Shown: positions 12,824 to 25,581, numbered from the stretch's first letter. The stretch is DNA of 64,000 nucleotides from Gyrodactylus bullatarudis (GCA_012064415.1 SSNU01000792.1:124001-188000), one strand, 5' to 3'. Notes: generated from the letters alone by a model not told the origin. Program-made: numbers and translations.

Positions 12824-14373
12824 TTAGTCATCCTTAGTAGGACTTGTGCTCATGTCACTCAGCTCTCTCTTATTATCTTTTGCTTCAACTTCACTTTGTT
12901 TGTGGGACTCTTCTCTGACGGAATGCTCCTTGACTGGTGTAAGACTTTTCTTTTCAGCCATTTTTATGTAACTATTGCTTCTACTTCTGCGTCGATGGCT
13001 GGATTTTTTCTCTTTTTTCTTGGAACTTGAATGCGAACGTCTAGAAAGAGGCATTTAATATGTGAAGGATTGATGATAAAGTTGAACTTACTTGCGTTTT
13101 CGTTCTGCAGATTTTGATCTCTTACGACTTGAGTGTTTAGATTTAGAACCTCGAGATCTAGATCTTTTGGAACTACGAGAGCTCTTCGAATGTTTTGTTT
13201 TAGAACCACGAGACCTAGATCTACGCTTCGAGTGACGTGATCGAGATCTTCTAGATCTGGAACTTGGTTTTCTTGATCTGCTCCTTTTCCTAGATCTACT
13301 TCGCTTTCTTGATCTAGATCGACGTCTTGACCTGGAACGACGTTTGGAACGAGAGCTCAGACCTTTCGATCGTGATCTGTGACGACTTTTGGAGTGATGA
13401 CGACGCCCTCTTGATGATGAGCGTCTTTTGCTCCGAGATCTGGATCTATCCTTGGAAAGACTACGAGAGCGAGAAGATTCTTTTCCGTTGCTTTCTTCAC
13501 GAGTGATCGAATTCAAGTGGTTAGGCTTAGATATTACAGTACTTGAATGTTGAATCATCACCTGAAGCAGTGAAGTGAGATAAAAAGAGAAAGGTGTGAC
13601 AATGAAAACTCACGTTTCTATTCCTAAGGGTGGTTCCCATTAATGCAAATGCTGTCAAGATAGATTTTTGTTCGGAAAATTCCACATATGCTGCCCGATC
13701 CAAATCGTTGCCTGCCATGCGAACACAACGAACCTCTGCATGCTGATTGAAAAACTCCATGACCTAAAAAATTTAGGATAAAGCTCATGTTAAACTAGCT
13801 TTCATTTTCAACTCACCTCATTTCCTGTTGTCTCGGGATCAAGGTTGGTAACAAGGATAGTTTTTCGAATTTCTTCAATTTTATTGCCGTCAGTAGTGAC
13901 AGGTAAATTTGGATACAAAGGAAACCCATGCAGATGAAGTCTAGGTTCTATAGTCTGAATGACCTGTTCTCCAGGCTTGCCAACAACTATACTAATCACA
14001 TCTAAAGGCCAATCAGCACTTCTCGGCGGTACACCAGCTGCAGTGTGCACCGGTGTTCTAATGAGATTTGCATACTTTTCATCAGGCAATGAGAAGTTGT
14101 CAGTAAGGTAGGGGAGAACAATTAGGGCTCTGTCAAGAAAAACGGTATTATTCAAATGTAGAGATATGTCTCCAGCAGCATCGTCAGAAAATTTAATGAA
14201 GCAAACCTAGAAAATTAAAAATTATTAGGTACTTGACTCGAAGTTTCATCCGCTCCTTTATATAATCTGATTTCGGCAATGTTCCCTACGAAACTAAAGA
14301 GATTTCTCAGCTGTTCTTGGGTTACATTGGGCGAAACATTGGTTATCTGGATAACTCTTGTCTTACTTGACAT
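12824..14373 (-). CDS. SREK1: SREK1-type splicing regulator (two RRMs plus RS domain), 5 exons
   Basis: SREK1 is a nuclear SR-related protein that modulates splice site choice. Exons: 14373-14233, 14206-13817, 13763-13614, 13561-13092, 13040-12824; 455 residues with all phases joined. RRM1 covers about residues 5-80 (IQITNVSPNVTQEQL, VCFIKFSD, FLDRALIVLPY). RRM2 begins at RKTILVTNLDPET and continues VMEFFNQHAEVRCVRMAG. After about residue 240 there is a long Arg/Ser run coded largely by exon 4, then a Lys/Ser/Glu tail. The order RRM, linker, RRM, RS and the LDRALIV word identify SREK1 rather than other SR proteins. Intron 1 is 26 bp; the others are 53, 52 and 51 bp. It is divergent from SEC22. 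Confidence 0.9.
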
Positions 14374-14458
14374 AACAGTCAAATTAAAACAAATGTTTCA
14401 AATTTGAAAAAACAAAAGTTTCAGCATAACCATCATTTGAATCTGACTCCACGTAAAA
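14374..14458. promoter_or_regulatory. Divergent start region SREK1 / SEC22
   Basis: The two opposite start codons are only 85 bp apart, the tightest divergent pair in the window. The region is AT-rich; no TATA or initiator motif can be assigned with confidence. Confidence 0.6.
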
Positions 14459-15173
14459 ATGATACATTTCACACTCATATCCAGGCTTGAAGATTCTTTA
14501 CCGTTAAGTGCATCTATTCAGCATTCAGATGAACAAGTAAATATATTTTTACTAAAATCAGTCAGTTCAAAACATGTCCGAGTATTTAACTCAAGCCAAA
14601 CAGGTGGTGAAAAGCTTTTCTTATCATACTCCAAATCGAGGATCCATTGCTTCACAGTCAAATATGTTCCACTATGATATTGAGAATAATGTTGTCTATT
14701 TAATCCTCTCCTCTGTTAACTTTCCTCGTACAAAAGCTTTTGCATACTTGGAGGAATTAAAAGCAGAGTTTATTGGATTATATGATAGCCAACTTTCTTC
14801 TGTGACGAGGCCTTATCCATTTATTGACTTTGGTAAATAAGCTAATATATTATTAATCTTATTGCTAGAAAAAACCATATTGAAAATTCAAAAAAATTAC
14901 ACTGATGCAAGGTCATCCAAGAATGTCAACCAGTTAAATGTTGCTCTTCAGGACGTTCAGAAGATCATGGTTCAAAATATCGATGTTGTCATTAACAGAG
15001 GAGAGACTTTAGCAGCTCTCGACTCCAGGGCAGGGAATTTATCGCAGCTATCTAAGAAATATCAAAAGGATGCTCATCATCTTAGCCTACAGTCTTTATA
15101 CGCCAAGTATGCTGTGGTTTGCCTTGTGATTATAGTTGTTTTTGGATTCTTCTACTTTCGTTTCATGTGGTAA
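14459..15173 (+). CDS. SEC22B: SEC22 R-SNARE (ER-Golgi transport), 3 exons
   Basis: Sec22 is a vesicle R-SNARE in traffic between ER and Golgi. Exons are 14459-14536, 14562-14832 and 14869-15173, giving 217 residues (human SEC22B 215). The introns are 25 and 36 bp. The N-terminal longin domain reads MIHFTLISRLEDSLPLSASI and, later, FPRTKAFAYLEEL and RPYPFIDF. The SNARE helix contains LQDVQKIMVQNIDVVINRGE, whose arginine is the expected zero-layer residue, then LSKKYQKDAHHL. One membrane anchor, about 20 hydrophobic residues, ends in FRFMW. It converges on KIF21 with 215 bp between stop codons. Confidence 0.95.
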
Positions 15174-15388
15174 GATTTGGCAATTTATTCAACATCATTT
15201 GTTCTGAGGTTTGGCCCACAAAAATTCTACAAACTGTCTTTCGCCTTATCCTGACTTCCTACTCATGAATTAACATAAGTCCTTACCACAAAGCACATTA
15301 GATTTTCAATGATAAATTAAAGGAAAAAGATGGCAACATTAATTTTATGTATATAGTATAATATATTTTGAAAATAAAAAATATTTTT

Positions 15389-18300
15389 TCAGATGAACTT
15401 CCAAATTTTGACTGATTTATCGCTGAAATGAAATGAGAATCATTAAAATATGGCCCAATGAAATCTAGAAAGTGTTAAACTTACTCAGAGGCTGAAAATA
15501 ATTGATTTGAGTTGTTACAAAATATCTTGTTTATTCTGTCAGTGTGAGCGTTAACATTCTCTTGAATCTGTTTGCATGAGTTAAAATCCCACATTTTAAT
15601 ATTGCCTCCTCTACAGGCTGAGAACATGTATTTTCTGGTGTCGTCAATGGATAAACTCTGGAAAATTAAAAATTATTATTAGACAGTTTTTAATCCATAG
15701 GATGGTGGAATAGAATTCTTACCAAAATCCAATCTTTGTGAGCATTTGATATGTTGTTAAAGGTCTTTGATTCAAGATTCCACTTTTTAATGGCCATGTC
15801 TCGTCCACCACTAATGAGATCATGATTGTGAATAGCCAAGGTTTCAATCCCGTCATAATGAGGAGGCTCCAAGGTGAACTTGGGCTGTAGGATATTTGAT
15901 GGAGTGTCGTTGATGCTGAATACTCGAACATTGTGATCTTTGGAGCCAGTGGCTACGTAAATGGGCTCACACAAATCTCCATATGAAGCATTGGAGACAG
16001 ATAGTGACATGACAGGTGTCTGACCAGAAGAAGTCAACTTTGCTACGCACTCTTTGTTCCTAAAGTCGATTACCTTGACAGAGTTGGCAGCAGCAAAGTA
16101 TATAAAATCGGAATACATGACGGAGCCACAGATGGCCATGTCACTTATAAGTGTTTCACCCGGAGGAAGGATATCTTGTCTATCCATGCCGGTTATCTCA
16201 CCACCCTGACCACCGGAAGATCTAGAATATTAGAGAGTATTAGTCTGGTATTGATGACAACTCTAATAGGGTAATGATAATGGGCAATCTTACAGGAATG
16301 TCATAATTGATATACGAGGATCTCTGGAGTCTCTGATATTGATAAAGTGTGAGCAGGCAATGACAATTTGCTGGAGGAAGTTGTTGAATTTGACACGTCG
16401 TACATTAGAGGGGAAATCTTTGATTGTATTGATCTCTTGCATTTTGGTGAGATCCCATATCTTTGCAGATCGATCTAGATATCAAGTAAAATATCAGTGA
16501 GTACCAGTACCAAAACCAAAAGAACTGATGAAAATCTCATCAAGGTGAGCAAATTATAATGAGACACACCTTTACTACCAGTGACCATGGTATCTTTGAA
16601 AACATCAACATCGAGAACACTTCTAGAATGGCCATCAGCGATAGCAACTTGAGTTATCCTATCCACAGTGGGAGTGGGCAAGTCAATGGTGGTATTCAAC
16701 ATGGTGTCAATGGAATCCCTTCGGTTGCCTTTAGCAGTTACAATTGTAGTGGTCGACAATTCAGAGTTACTACAAGTCACCTGGGGATTATGTTGGGCGG
16801 AAGTTTTCATGAGATTTCCATCCTCTGGGAATCGCATCGAAGTAGCGGCCATATCCATGGATACAGCAGATGTTATCCGGTTATTGAGGAAGGTTGTATT
16901 CAACTGGGTAGCGGTGGCTGTTTGGAGTGAGTCCACAGAGTTAATGGATCTCATTTTACCTCTGAAGAAAATAAGACAAATTTATGGATTTTTAATGTAG
17001 TGGTAATCAAAACTATAGACCGGGTAGTTTATAAAGGGGGATGAAAAGGACAAGAGTTGTTTGATAAAATTTATCTGTTACCATGGTAAAAATTCAAGTT
17101 GTATTGGCAATCATAATAATCCCAAAGATATTCAATAATTATTCAGCTGAGTTATGTGTGAGTTGGTGTATGTGTGTGTGTACTAAAGGGGGGAAAGTAT
17201 GGAAATAATCAATGAAATCATTGTATTTTTCCACAAATTTCTGTACTGAAAATGTTCAGTACTTTAAGTAATGAAACTACTCTCTACAAAGATAGGAGAG
17301 ATGATAATAGGCAATATGGACAATGGAACTCTCAAGTGCACAGATGAAAAACACTTTAGTATGTGCTGAATTTACAAAGGATATCTAGATGCACATTTTT
17401 CCTCAATCTGGTTCATCTGAAATGCTATTCAAAAAGGGCAATTATTGTAATAAATAAAATCCATTTATATTTATATGGAGAATAGAGGAGAGAGAATTGA
17501 GCTAAATGAGCTTACAGGGTCAAAGAAGAGAGTGGCTATTTTTAGGACTTGAAAGGATGTTTAATTCAAAACATTCAGGTAGAAAGACAAATTATCAGTC
17601 TAGTTGATTAGACTAGATCAATAGAAACTTGTCTAGGGGAAAAAATCACAATTGTTCAGTAAGATAGAGAAACATTGAATAATTGATAGACAGGGAAAAT
17701 CGATAAAAATAGTTTCTGTATAATTCCTGACTTGTAATGATAATAAGGGAGAGGTTATATACTCCATACCACTAGAATGTATAAACTTTGGACTTGATTC
17801 CATCTAGGGAATAGAGAGAGCCTCTCAAATTGCATGTTGTATGTAATGTAAACTGTTTCAGATTTTAATTACTAAATAGATAATTCTATGGATAAAGCAA
17901 GGTAACAAAAGAAAAAGATTTGTATGAAACAAAGTTAACTTCCTATAATAATTATTACTTATAAGTAGATGGGATGAATAAAGGATCTTTATGTTATCAA
18001 CTGGTTTACTTGTCGACTCAATAGGGTTTTATCATTATAGGTGTACAACTTACTTGACTGGTCCTTGGGATTTTCTAGCTGCTAGTCGGTTGAAAACATT
18101 CTGACAAGAAGGATTTCCACTAGAATAAACGAAGAAGAATTAATTAACAAGAGAGATTAACGAAGGAGAATGATGGTTTATAATTACGATTTTTCTGCTT
18201 GGTCATCTTCCTGGAAGGTGACACCCTCTTTGACCAACTTTGATTCTGATGACTCAGACTTGATGCTGAAAGAAGAAAAAAGTAGAAATAAGAGAGAATT

Positions 18301-21300
18301 GAGATGAACGGAATTGCAAATTGATTGAAATCAATAAGAGATAATTCGATTTGACTTACGTTTCGGGTTGAACTTTAGAAAATAGAAAATATTAGAAAGG
18401 TTGGAGAAAAACTAAGTCATGTGTTGATTTGACTCACTTTGAAAGGTTAACCTCTGGGGTTTGGAACAAGACATTGGAATTTTCTCAGTTATGTCCTGGA
18501 GAGTGAAATTGAAAAGATCTTTCTCTTGTTCAAAGTCCATTTTTTTCTCGTCAGAGGTTTCCTCTGGCTTATCATCTTCAGATTCGAGATTGTAGCTGGA
18601 AAAGTCACGACAGCCACACTTGCAAGTGTTGGAGTGGAGCTGTGAACTAGGATTAGGGATGTCAATAGTTTCTGTGGATGAGGAACGCTGAATAACCACT
18701 GGGGAGGGAGCGATTGGATTTATATTCGAGATTTCATCCATCTCATTCTTGAGTGTGGTGATTTCAGCTTCTAGAATGGAGTTCTTCTTCAACAGGTCTT
18801 GGTATTGAATTCGATTTTCAAAGAGAGAATCGTATATTCTATAAAGAAGATAGCGAAGATTTGTGGGGGTGGCAACATCTTCAAAGGAAATAGAAGTATA
18901 ACTACTCTGACAGACAGATATTGTCGTATTTAAATCATTCTTGGGCTGTTGGACAAGGGAGAAACCATCGGCTACCTTGTTCAATTCCATGATGGCCTCT
19001 TGGGTTTCCTTTATGGACTCTTGGACCACTCTGAGTTGTCCGTTGAGTGAATTAATCTTGATATGAATATTTAGTAAAGTTAATTTCTTATTCAGAACTA
19101 TTTTTATTATTATCAGGCATTTTTTCTAATTTGTGTGAATGTAAAAATTTGGTCTATAGATGGATAAAACATGTGATAAATATTCTATTAAAACAACAGG
19201 GATAAGGAGAGTAATGAAAAAATTGTGCAACATACCCGATGATCGATATTTTTCTTTTCTTGATCATCAATTTCCAGGTTGATTTGGTTACGCAGGGAGC
19301 TAATTCGTTTCATTAGACTGTTTCTTTCATTAATCCAATTAACGAGATCCTTCTCAAGGACACTGACAGTCATGTATCTTTTCACGCCATCATCCAAAGA
19401 TTTCATGACCTATTCACAAAGTTGTAGAAGAAATTATTACAATATACTATTATTAGCAGTAGTAGATAGGATGCAGAAACCTTTTTTTCGATAAACAAAT
19501 TCAGTCATACATGAGAAATGAATCATAACTAAGCCTTGTATTAGTAATAATAATATGAAATTGAACAAGAAAATAAGCAACAAGATGATGAGAAAGATCA
19601 ATAAAAAATCTTACAGAGTTATACTTGGAGTGAAGTCGAGAGGATTCCTCAGACTTTTTCATGGCATTGTTAACTTTACTGTAGTTGAAACTGCGCGTGG
19701 TGGAAGCGTAGAAGCTCCTGGGGCCATTATTCCTTGCGACAGAATAACATGAGGTGTTACCGCCCATATTGGACTGCATCCTTTTCAATTTCACAATCTA
19801 TTTAATTATGATAATAACAATAAAGAGTTGAACAAATGATTGGGTGGACAAGAAAAGGTGTAAATTACTTCTTCATTTTTTCTACGAATATCAAGATCGT
19901 GTGAAGCCTTGATTGCTCTCATTTCGCGATCCTTTTGATCCTTTAGACGACGTATCTCTATGCCTTGTTGTTGTGAACGACTCTTGAGTTGTTCGGCTCT
20001 TTTTGTCTCCTCACGCAATTGTTTCGTTAAGCTCAACTTAGAATTTCTCAGTGTAGTAAGTTCATTCTTGAGCTTCTTTATCTCGTCATTACGCATCTTC
20101 AATTCTTTAATTCGATTCTCTTGTACTTGACGGGCACGTTTCAATTCATTTTCTTGTTCCTAAATGTAGTAAACAATACGAGTATACAATAAGAGTATTT
20201 CTGGTGTGATATTGTATCACAGAATAAAATAGAGAACTAACCTTAAGATTCTTAATCTTGAGATCAAGTTCCTCTTTCATCTTTTTGAATTTCTCCTTAT
20301 TGGTTTGTTCAAGTGTGCCAATATTTGACATCATGAGATCACGTTCCTGTTCAGCTTCCCTCTTTTTGGCAGCCAACGTCTCACAGGTCCTTGTGAGTTT
20401 ATACTTTTCTTTCTCGAGCATTGCATGTTTCGATTGGAGATCATTGAGCAATGCGACTTTAGCATCAATATTGGCATTTACAGAGAGCAAACGATCTTGG
20501 GTGATTTTCTTTGACTCGTTCACCTCTCCATCTTCGTCTTGGTCATCATCATCACTGTCATTATACTCGGAGAGAGAGGAACCATCTTCCTCTTCGTCTT
20601 GGTCAGTGTGGAAAGAGATCTCTTCCTCAGAAGCATCATCATCTTCGGGATTCTCGAGAGTGGAATCGAGGGGTTCTTTAGCTTCATTTTGGCCATTATC
20701 CTGGCTTACATTTACACCATCACCTTTATTTGGTACAAAAAATGTAGCATTAACTTCAGGTTGTGGAGTAGAGGAGGGGGATTTTTTTCTTCTTCGTTTA
20801 TTTTTCTTCTTGCTTATCTTGAGAGATTTCCTAGTGTAGCTATAGTGCTCAGTTTCCTCTTCAAGCTCATAGAGACTTCGCTTCGAAGTGTCCATTTCTT
20901 GGTAGTCCATGGCCTGTAAGGCATGCATCTCCTTGGACTTGAACAAATTAATTTTGTTATCATAGTGTGTCTGCACAATTTCCATTGTTGTTTGGCATTC
21001 CCATAGTTGGGAACGTAAATTTTCAATTTCCTCAGCATAACGATAAATTATATCCTTGAAATCGTACGCTTGTTCCAAAGCCTCTGCATCCACCTTGGAT
21101 CCATCGTCAATCATCTTTTTCTGCATTATATTTTCAAGATAACTATAGGTTTCGACATCGGCAAGAAGGGTTGTATTTCTCGACTATTGAAGGGTAATTT
21201 CAAGATCAGTAAAATCCTCGGGGATATTATTGAATGTTGACTTACAGTTAAATTTTTAATGGTGAGAGCTTTTGATTTATTCTCCTGAGTAATTTTGTCG

Positions 21301-22647
21301 ATTTCAGCACGTAGCATGCAACATTCTTTGTAAGTATCTGAGCTCTCTGTATTACCATCTTGGTCAATTTTAACTTTTCCCTGATTAAGTAAAAGTTAGA
21401 AGTTAGCAAATTAAGGAAAAGGGTATAAATGAAATGAAAAATACTCACTGATTTTATATTATCAAGTTCTGCTTTGAGACGTTTAATCTCCTCTCGGTAA
21501 GTGGCAATGAGTCGACTATTCTTATCCTGATTAACAACAACCTTGTTAGTGATGGTCCGAGCACGAGTTGCGTACTTGAGGGTATTCAAGGTTTCCAAAA
21601 AGTCACAATCAGAAGGGCTAACACATGCAAGCATAATGGTTTTGGAATTTCCACCAAGAGAATCCTGAAGGAGACGAGTTAATTTAGAGTCCCTATAAGG
21701 AACATGAGAACCAGATTTAGAGGGATCACTGAGAATAGAAATTACATTTCCCAAGGCTAAAAGTCCTCTATTAATGCTAATGCCTTCTTTAGCCTGTTCA
21801 CCGGTAGCTCCAGTTCTTTTCAACCTTTCACTACCAGCCAAGTCAACAAAATTAAACTTGGCATATAACATTTCTTTATCCTCGCCACATTGAACAGCGT
21901 TTGGTTGTTTATTTTCTTTATTACAATCGGGATTTTCGGTGTTTTCCTCTTCCCCTTTAAAACGAAATTGACGAATATCCAAAGTGAAAATACTATGGGA
22001 CCTTGAGGAGACACTATTCATTAATGTTGAGGCAGTAGTTCGACAAAGAGACCCTTCATTTAAGCATCCTATAGCTGTTTCATAATTATCAATTAATCTT
22101 GTCGTCTGTCCGGTAAAATAAATATTTCCCATAGCGCCCTGATGAATGCTAATCTTTTCTCTAGTTGTTGGACAGAGGAGATCACGTAACTCTTCATTAT
22201 ACAATTCAAGAAAGTAACAATTAACTTGAAATTCTGAATTGGGAGATTCAGTTTTAATTTGTTCTATTCGTGTAAATAAATTTTCCAAACATCGAGGAAC
22301 AAGACCAGGATCAGTGTCTTCAGTTGGATCAGCTGCAGTGCCCATTGAATATGTTTTTCCAGATCCAGTCTGACCGTAGGCAAAAATAGTTGCATTATAA
22401 CCTTCAAGACAACTGTCTACCAGTGGCAAACCAATTTTTTTGAAAACTTCTTCTTGTGATGTGTTAGATCCAAAAGTAAAATCAAAGTTGAAATTATGTT
22501 TTCCAATGGAAACTGATGACTGACTAGGACAGGGAAAAATGCAAATTTCATTGTTGTTAAATTTTTCCTTTGTACTCTGAGGTCGAATTCTAAAAATAAC
22601 AAGTTAAAGATTTACCTTAACGCAACCTGTACACTATTTTTCGGCAT
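15389..22647 (-). CDS. KIF21: KIF21-type kinesin-4 (motor, coiled coil, WD40), 16 exons
   Basis: KIF21 kinesins are plus-end motors that also restrain microtubule growth, mainly in neurons. Exons: 22647-22616, 22589-21449, 21380-21246, 21120-20242, 20159-19869, 19797-19615, 19409-19236, 19056-18438, 18372-18360, 18265-18188, 18119-18054, 16961-16570, 16474-16294, 16221-15723, 15657-15485, 15422-15389. Phases join throughout, giving 1629 residues (human KIF21A about 1674). The motor has P-loop GQTGSGKT, NSVSSRSHSIF, VDLAGSERLKRTGATGE and HVPYRDSKLTRLLQDSLGG. A long coiled coil follows, with an acidic EEDDGSS-like stretch, and the C-terminus carries WD40 repeats (VTGSKDRSAKIWDL, EPPHYDGIETL, HKDW, DKSVKIWKF). 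Intron 1 is 26 bp and intron 11 is 1092 bp. One inferred micro-exon has 13 nt and rests on phase alone. Confidence 0.94.
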
Positions 22648-23185
22648 CAAATGTTTTGTCTTGAATGAACCGCAAATGAAATAGTAGCGCAAGTGCAATT
22701 TTTTAAAACAGATTTCAATCAAATTTTCAAGCTGTTTGTTTCAGCTTAATTTTTAAATTTTATTAGATAAAATTATAATTAATCAATTAATTATAAATCT
22801 ATAATAGTTTACAAACTAGAATTGGCCTATCTAAAATTAACATATAAAATGTGTCAATATATAGGAATATACCTTTTTCGAGTAATAGAAATTAGCTCTA
22901 ATTAGACCAAAATTTATCAAGAGATAATGTTGAGGAGTCCTCAATGAGGACCTACATTTGAGACTTAAACATGATGGAAAGATTTTTTAAAGTTTTATTG
23001 ATGCCTTTGACAATAATTGAATTTCTGGTACACTAAAGGGGACCATGTTAAAAATAAAAAGTCATAATCTTTTTCATAAGAATTTGAAAGAATGATTAGT
23101 GAATATGCAATAATATATTAAAATCTTCTGTGAGTCAAGTAATTAAAAATAAGATAAATTCATAAGCAAAATTAGTCAATAGAAA
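22648..23185. other. Gap between KIF21 start and MKK stop
   Basis: This 538 bp AT-rich stretch lies upstream of KIF21 and downstream of the kinase on the same strand. It presumably holds the kinase 3' end and the KIF21 promoter. Nothing else was recognised. Confidence 0.4.
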
Positions 23186-24142
23186 TCAATTGGTGTGTTG
23201 GATTACAAAATCTGATAACAATTTTGAGCATTCATTTTCGTCAATTTGTTTGAAAATTTCTAATCCTAGCAGCTGAATATAGGAATAGCGATCATCAGAA
23301 TTTTTTTGGAGACATCTATCAATGAACTCCTTGAGGGTATTAGGATAACCTGATTCAGCAGTCAAGGTTGGAGCTGGACCAGTGACAACAACGTTTATCC
23401 TTTCAAAGACATCGAGATTTGTTGGATATGGATATTTTAAAATAGCTAATTCTAAAATAGATAAGCCAAGACTCCAAACATCTGATTTAATGTTAAATCC
23501 TATTGATCCTTGAGAATCAATTCGTTCTGGAGCAAGGTATTGGTCTGATCCAACATTGGTATTCGCAATGCTGTTGACAAGCTGGCCGGAAATTCCATAA
23601 TCACAAATTTTCAATTCTCCTTGTTTATTAACCAAGAGATTTGAGGGCTTAACGTCCCTGTGGATAATTTTGTGCTTGTGCAATTTTTCCAATCCCGTGC
23701 ATGTGCCAAAAGCAATGAAAGCAAGCACTTTAAACGGAAATTTATTTTTCTTCTCGACGACTTTATTTAATAGCTTATCCAAAGAGAGATCCATAAGAGG
23801 AAGGAGTAACCAGAATTCACCTTCATAAACCAAAGCTCCGTAACTTGTGATCAAGTATTTGCAGTCAATTGCTTTGGTACCAACAACTAATTCTCTCTCG
23901 TATACCTTGTCATTTTGATCGTAGTTGATCATTTTCACGGCTACATCAAAGTTGTACGCCTCTTGATGACATTTGAGGACTTTACCATAACGTCCTCTTC
24001 CCAATTCCTCTACTACTTTCAAATCTTTGGCAGAAATAGGAACATTATTACCATCTATTTCTATAGAAAGATGGCCTTTCAATCTTTTATCAATCTCTTT
24101 TACATCTGGTTCAGAAAAAACGATAGGCTTTACATTTACCAT
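23186..24142 (-). CDS. MAP kinase kinase, MKK3/6-like, intronless
   Basis: Dual-specificity kinase of the p38-type MAPK cascade, cytoplasmic; 318 residues in a single exon. The glycine loop GRGRYGKV lies at 48-55, the ATP lysine at K70 (VAVK), the catalytic loop HRDVKPSN at 161-168, and the APE motif is APERI. The activation loop has S191 and T195 in SIANT, matching the SVAKT phosphosites of MKK3/6. The magnesium motif is DYG (181-183) instead of the usual DFG. The short N-terminus shows only a weak basic-hydrophobic docking site. Absence of introns is notable beside intron-rich neighbours and could mean a retrocopy, though eEF1-gamma here is also intronless. MKK4 or MKK7 is less likely from the activation loop. 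Confidence 0.88.
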   Translation of the reverse strand: MVNVKPIVFSEPDVKEIDKRLKGHLSIEIDGNNVPISAKDLKVVEELGRGRYGKVLKCHQEAYNFDVAVKMINYDQNDKVYERELVVGTKAIDCKYLITSYGALVYEGEFWLLLPLMDLSLDKLLNKVVEKKNKFPFKVLAFIAFGTCTGLEKLHKHKIIHRDVKPSNLLVNKQGELKICDYGISGQLVNSIANTNVGSDQYLAPERIDSQGSIGFNIKSDVWSLGLSILELAILKYPYPTNLDVFERINVVVTGPAPTLTAESGYPNTLKEFIDRCLQKNSDDRYSYIQLLGLEIFKQIDENECSKLLSDFVIQHTN

Positions 24143-24320
24143 CAGTCAGTAGGATTAGTGAAGCAAAACTATGATGAAAAGTCAATACACCTGAGAGGAT
24201 GATTTATGGAATTTATATATAAATTCTAATAATATAAATAAAAAAAAGTTAATTTACAGTTTTAAGACTTTTGTTGTAATTTACCGCACTCCTTGAAATT
24301 ATTTTCATTTTTCATTCGGG
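24143..24320. promoter_or_regulatory. Divergent start region MKK / ATP synthase gamma
   Basis: About 178 bp separate the kinase start from the first possible start of the ATP synthase gene on the other strand. No motif was assigned. Confidence 0.5.
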
Positions 24321-25221
24321 ATGATTTCTTAGTTAGTGAATTTCCTTATTTTATTTCTAGTCAACCTATTCGCCAAATGGCCACCCTCAAGGATATATCT
24401 GTTAGACTTAAGTCCATTAAAAATATCCAAAAGATCACATCATCCATGAAGATGGTGTCGGCAGCGAAATTCTCCAAAGCAGAAAAAGAGTTGAAGCCAG
24501 CTAGACCCTACGGACAAGGAGCTAAGAGTAATTTTTAACTATCTTATTATAAGGTTTTTACACATCTGCTGATTTAACTGACAAAGAAACACCAGCTAAG
24601 CCTAACTTGATTGTTGCTGTGACCTCTGATCGGGGTCTCTGTGGTGCTGCTAACTCTTCTATTGCAAAAGCAATCAAAGAATATATCGCTACTTCAGGCA
24701 ATACAGATGTAAAACTTGTTCTGATCGGGGACAAATCAAGAGGCATGTTGAGTAGAAACTTCAAAGATCAATTCTTATTGAGTGTTAGTGATGTTGGCAA
24801 AAAACCACCAACATTTGCTGACGCTTCTAAGATAGCTCAAGCAATTATGGATCATGATTTTAAATTTAATGAAGCCCACATGTTTTACAATGTTTTCAAA
24901 TCTGTTATTGCTTACAAAACCACTGTTCAACCTCTATTCAGCGTTGAAAAGCTTCTTGGATCTCCAAATCTAGCTCTCTTCGATGACTTGGATGAGGACA
25001 TGACTAGATGCTACAATGAATATATCCTATCTAGTCTTATTTTTTATGCTATGAAGGAAGCATCTTGCAGTGAACAGTCAGCCAGAATGACTGCCATGGA
25101 CTCTGCAACCAAAAACGCTGGTGAAATGATAGGAAAACTTCAACTTACCTTCAATAGAACTCGTCAAGCTGTTATTACCAAGGAGTTGAATGAAATTATA
25201 TCAGGTGCTGCCGCTGTCTAA
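24321..25221 (+). CDS. ATP5F1C: ATP synthase F1 subunit gamma, mitochondrial
   Basis: Gamma is the rotating central stalk of F1Fo ATP synthase. Well-supported exons are 24361-24527 and 24554-25221 with a 26 bp intron. The N-terminal helix [20 protein letters not shown] matches the start of the mature family proteins, and the C-terminal helix reads [26 protein letters not shown] and [13 protein letters not shown] are also family words. Upstream, an 11 nt exon (24321-24331, ATGATTTCTTA) and a 29 bp intron would join in phase to give MISYQPIRQ before MATLKD. Alternatively translation starts at the ATG at 24376 after trans-splicing at the 24360 acceptor. Either way the mitochondrial leader is very short or missing. 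Full model: 281 residues. Confidence 0.92.
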
Positions 25222-25581
25222 GTTTATTGTTAGATAAATAAATAATTAGATATTAAATTGATTCTATTTTTTTGATATAAAATTAGCCTCTAGTCTCTAA
25301 TCACGCCCTCCTGAGCAATAGATCATACTAAAGGAATCAAAAAACCTTAACTAGATTAAAAGAAGAATCCGATATGAATTCCATAGACAAGGAATAAATT
25401 TTCTCAGCTTGAATTATTTGTTAGAGACCGTTCGCAATAGGGTGATTTTGGTATTTAAGAAAAAGATTAATTAAATCTACTCATAATTTCATGACCCACT
25501 AAAACGAGATGACAGATTCCTTCACTTTTGTTTTTCTTTCGTCAAGTTTCTGTACGAATTTGGACAGCAAATTTATCAAAA
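25222..25581. other. Gap between ATP synthase gamma and coiled-coil gene
   Basis: This 360 bp AT-rich stretch lies between two plus-strand genes. Nothing was recognised beyond a likely 3' end (AATAAATAA at about 25236). Confidence 0.4.

Noticed and set aside
16559..17000. Two overlapping plus-strand frames of 110-123 codons
   Set aside because: Both are antisense to KIF21 exon 16961-16570, which joins in phase to WD40 exons.
17155..17185. GT run in KIF21 intron as possible regulatory Z-DNA
   Set aside because: Only a short microsatellite in an intron; nothing else supports a role.
20258..20839. 193-codon plus-strand frame, Ser/Phe-rich
   Set aside because: It is the antisense shadow of the acidic and Lys-rich KIF21 coiled-coil exon (21120-20242).
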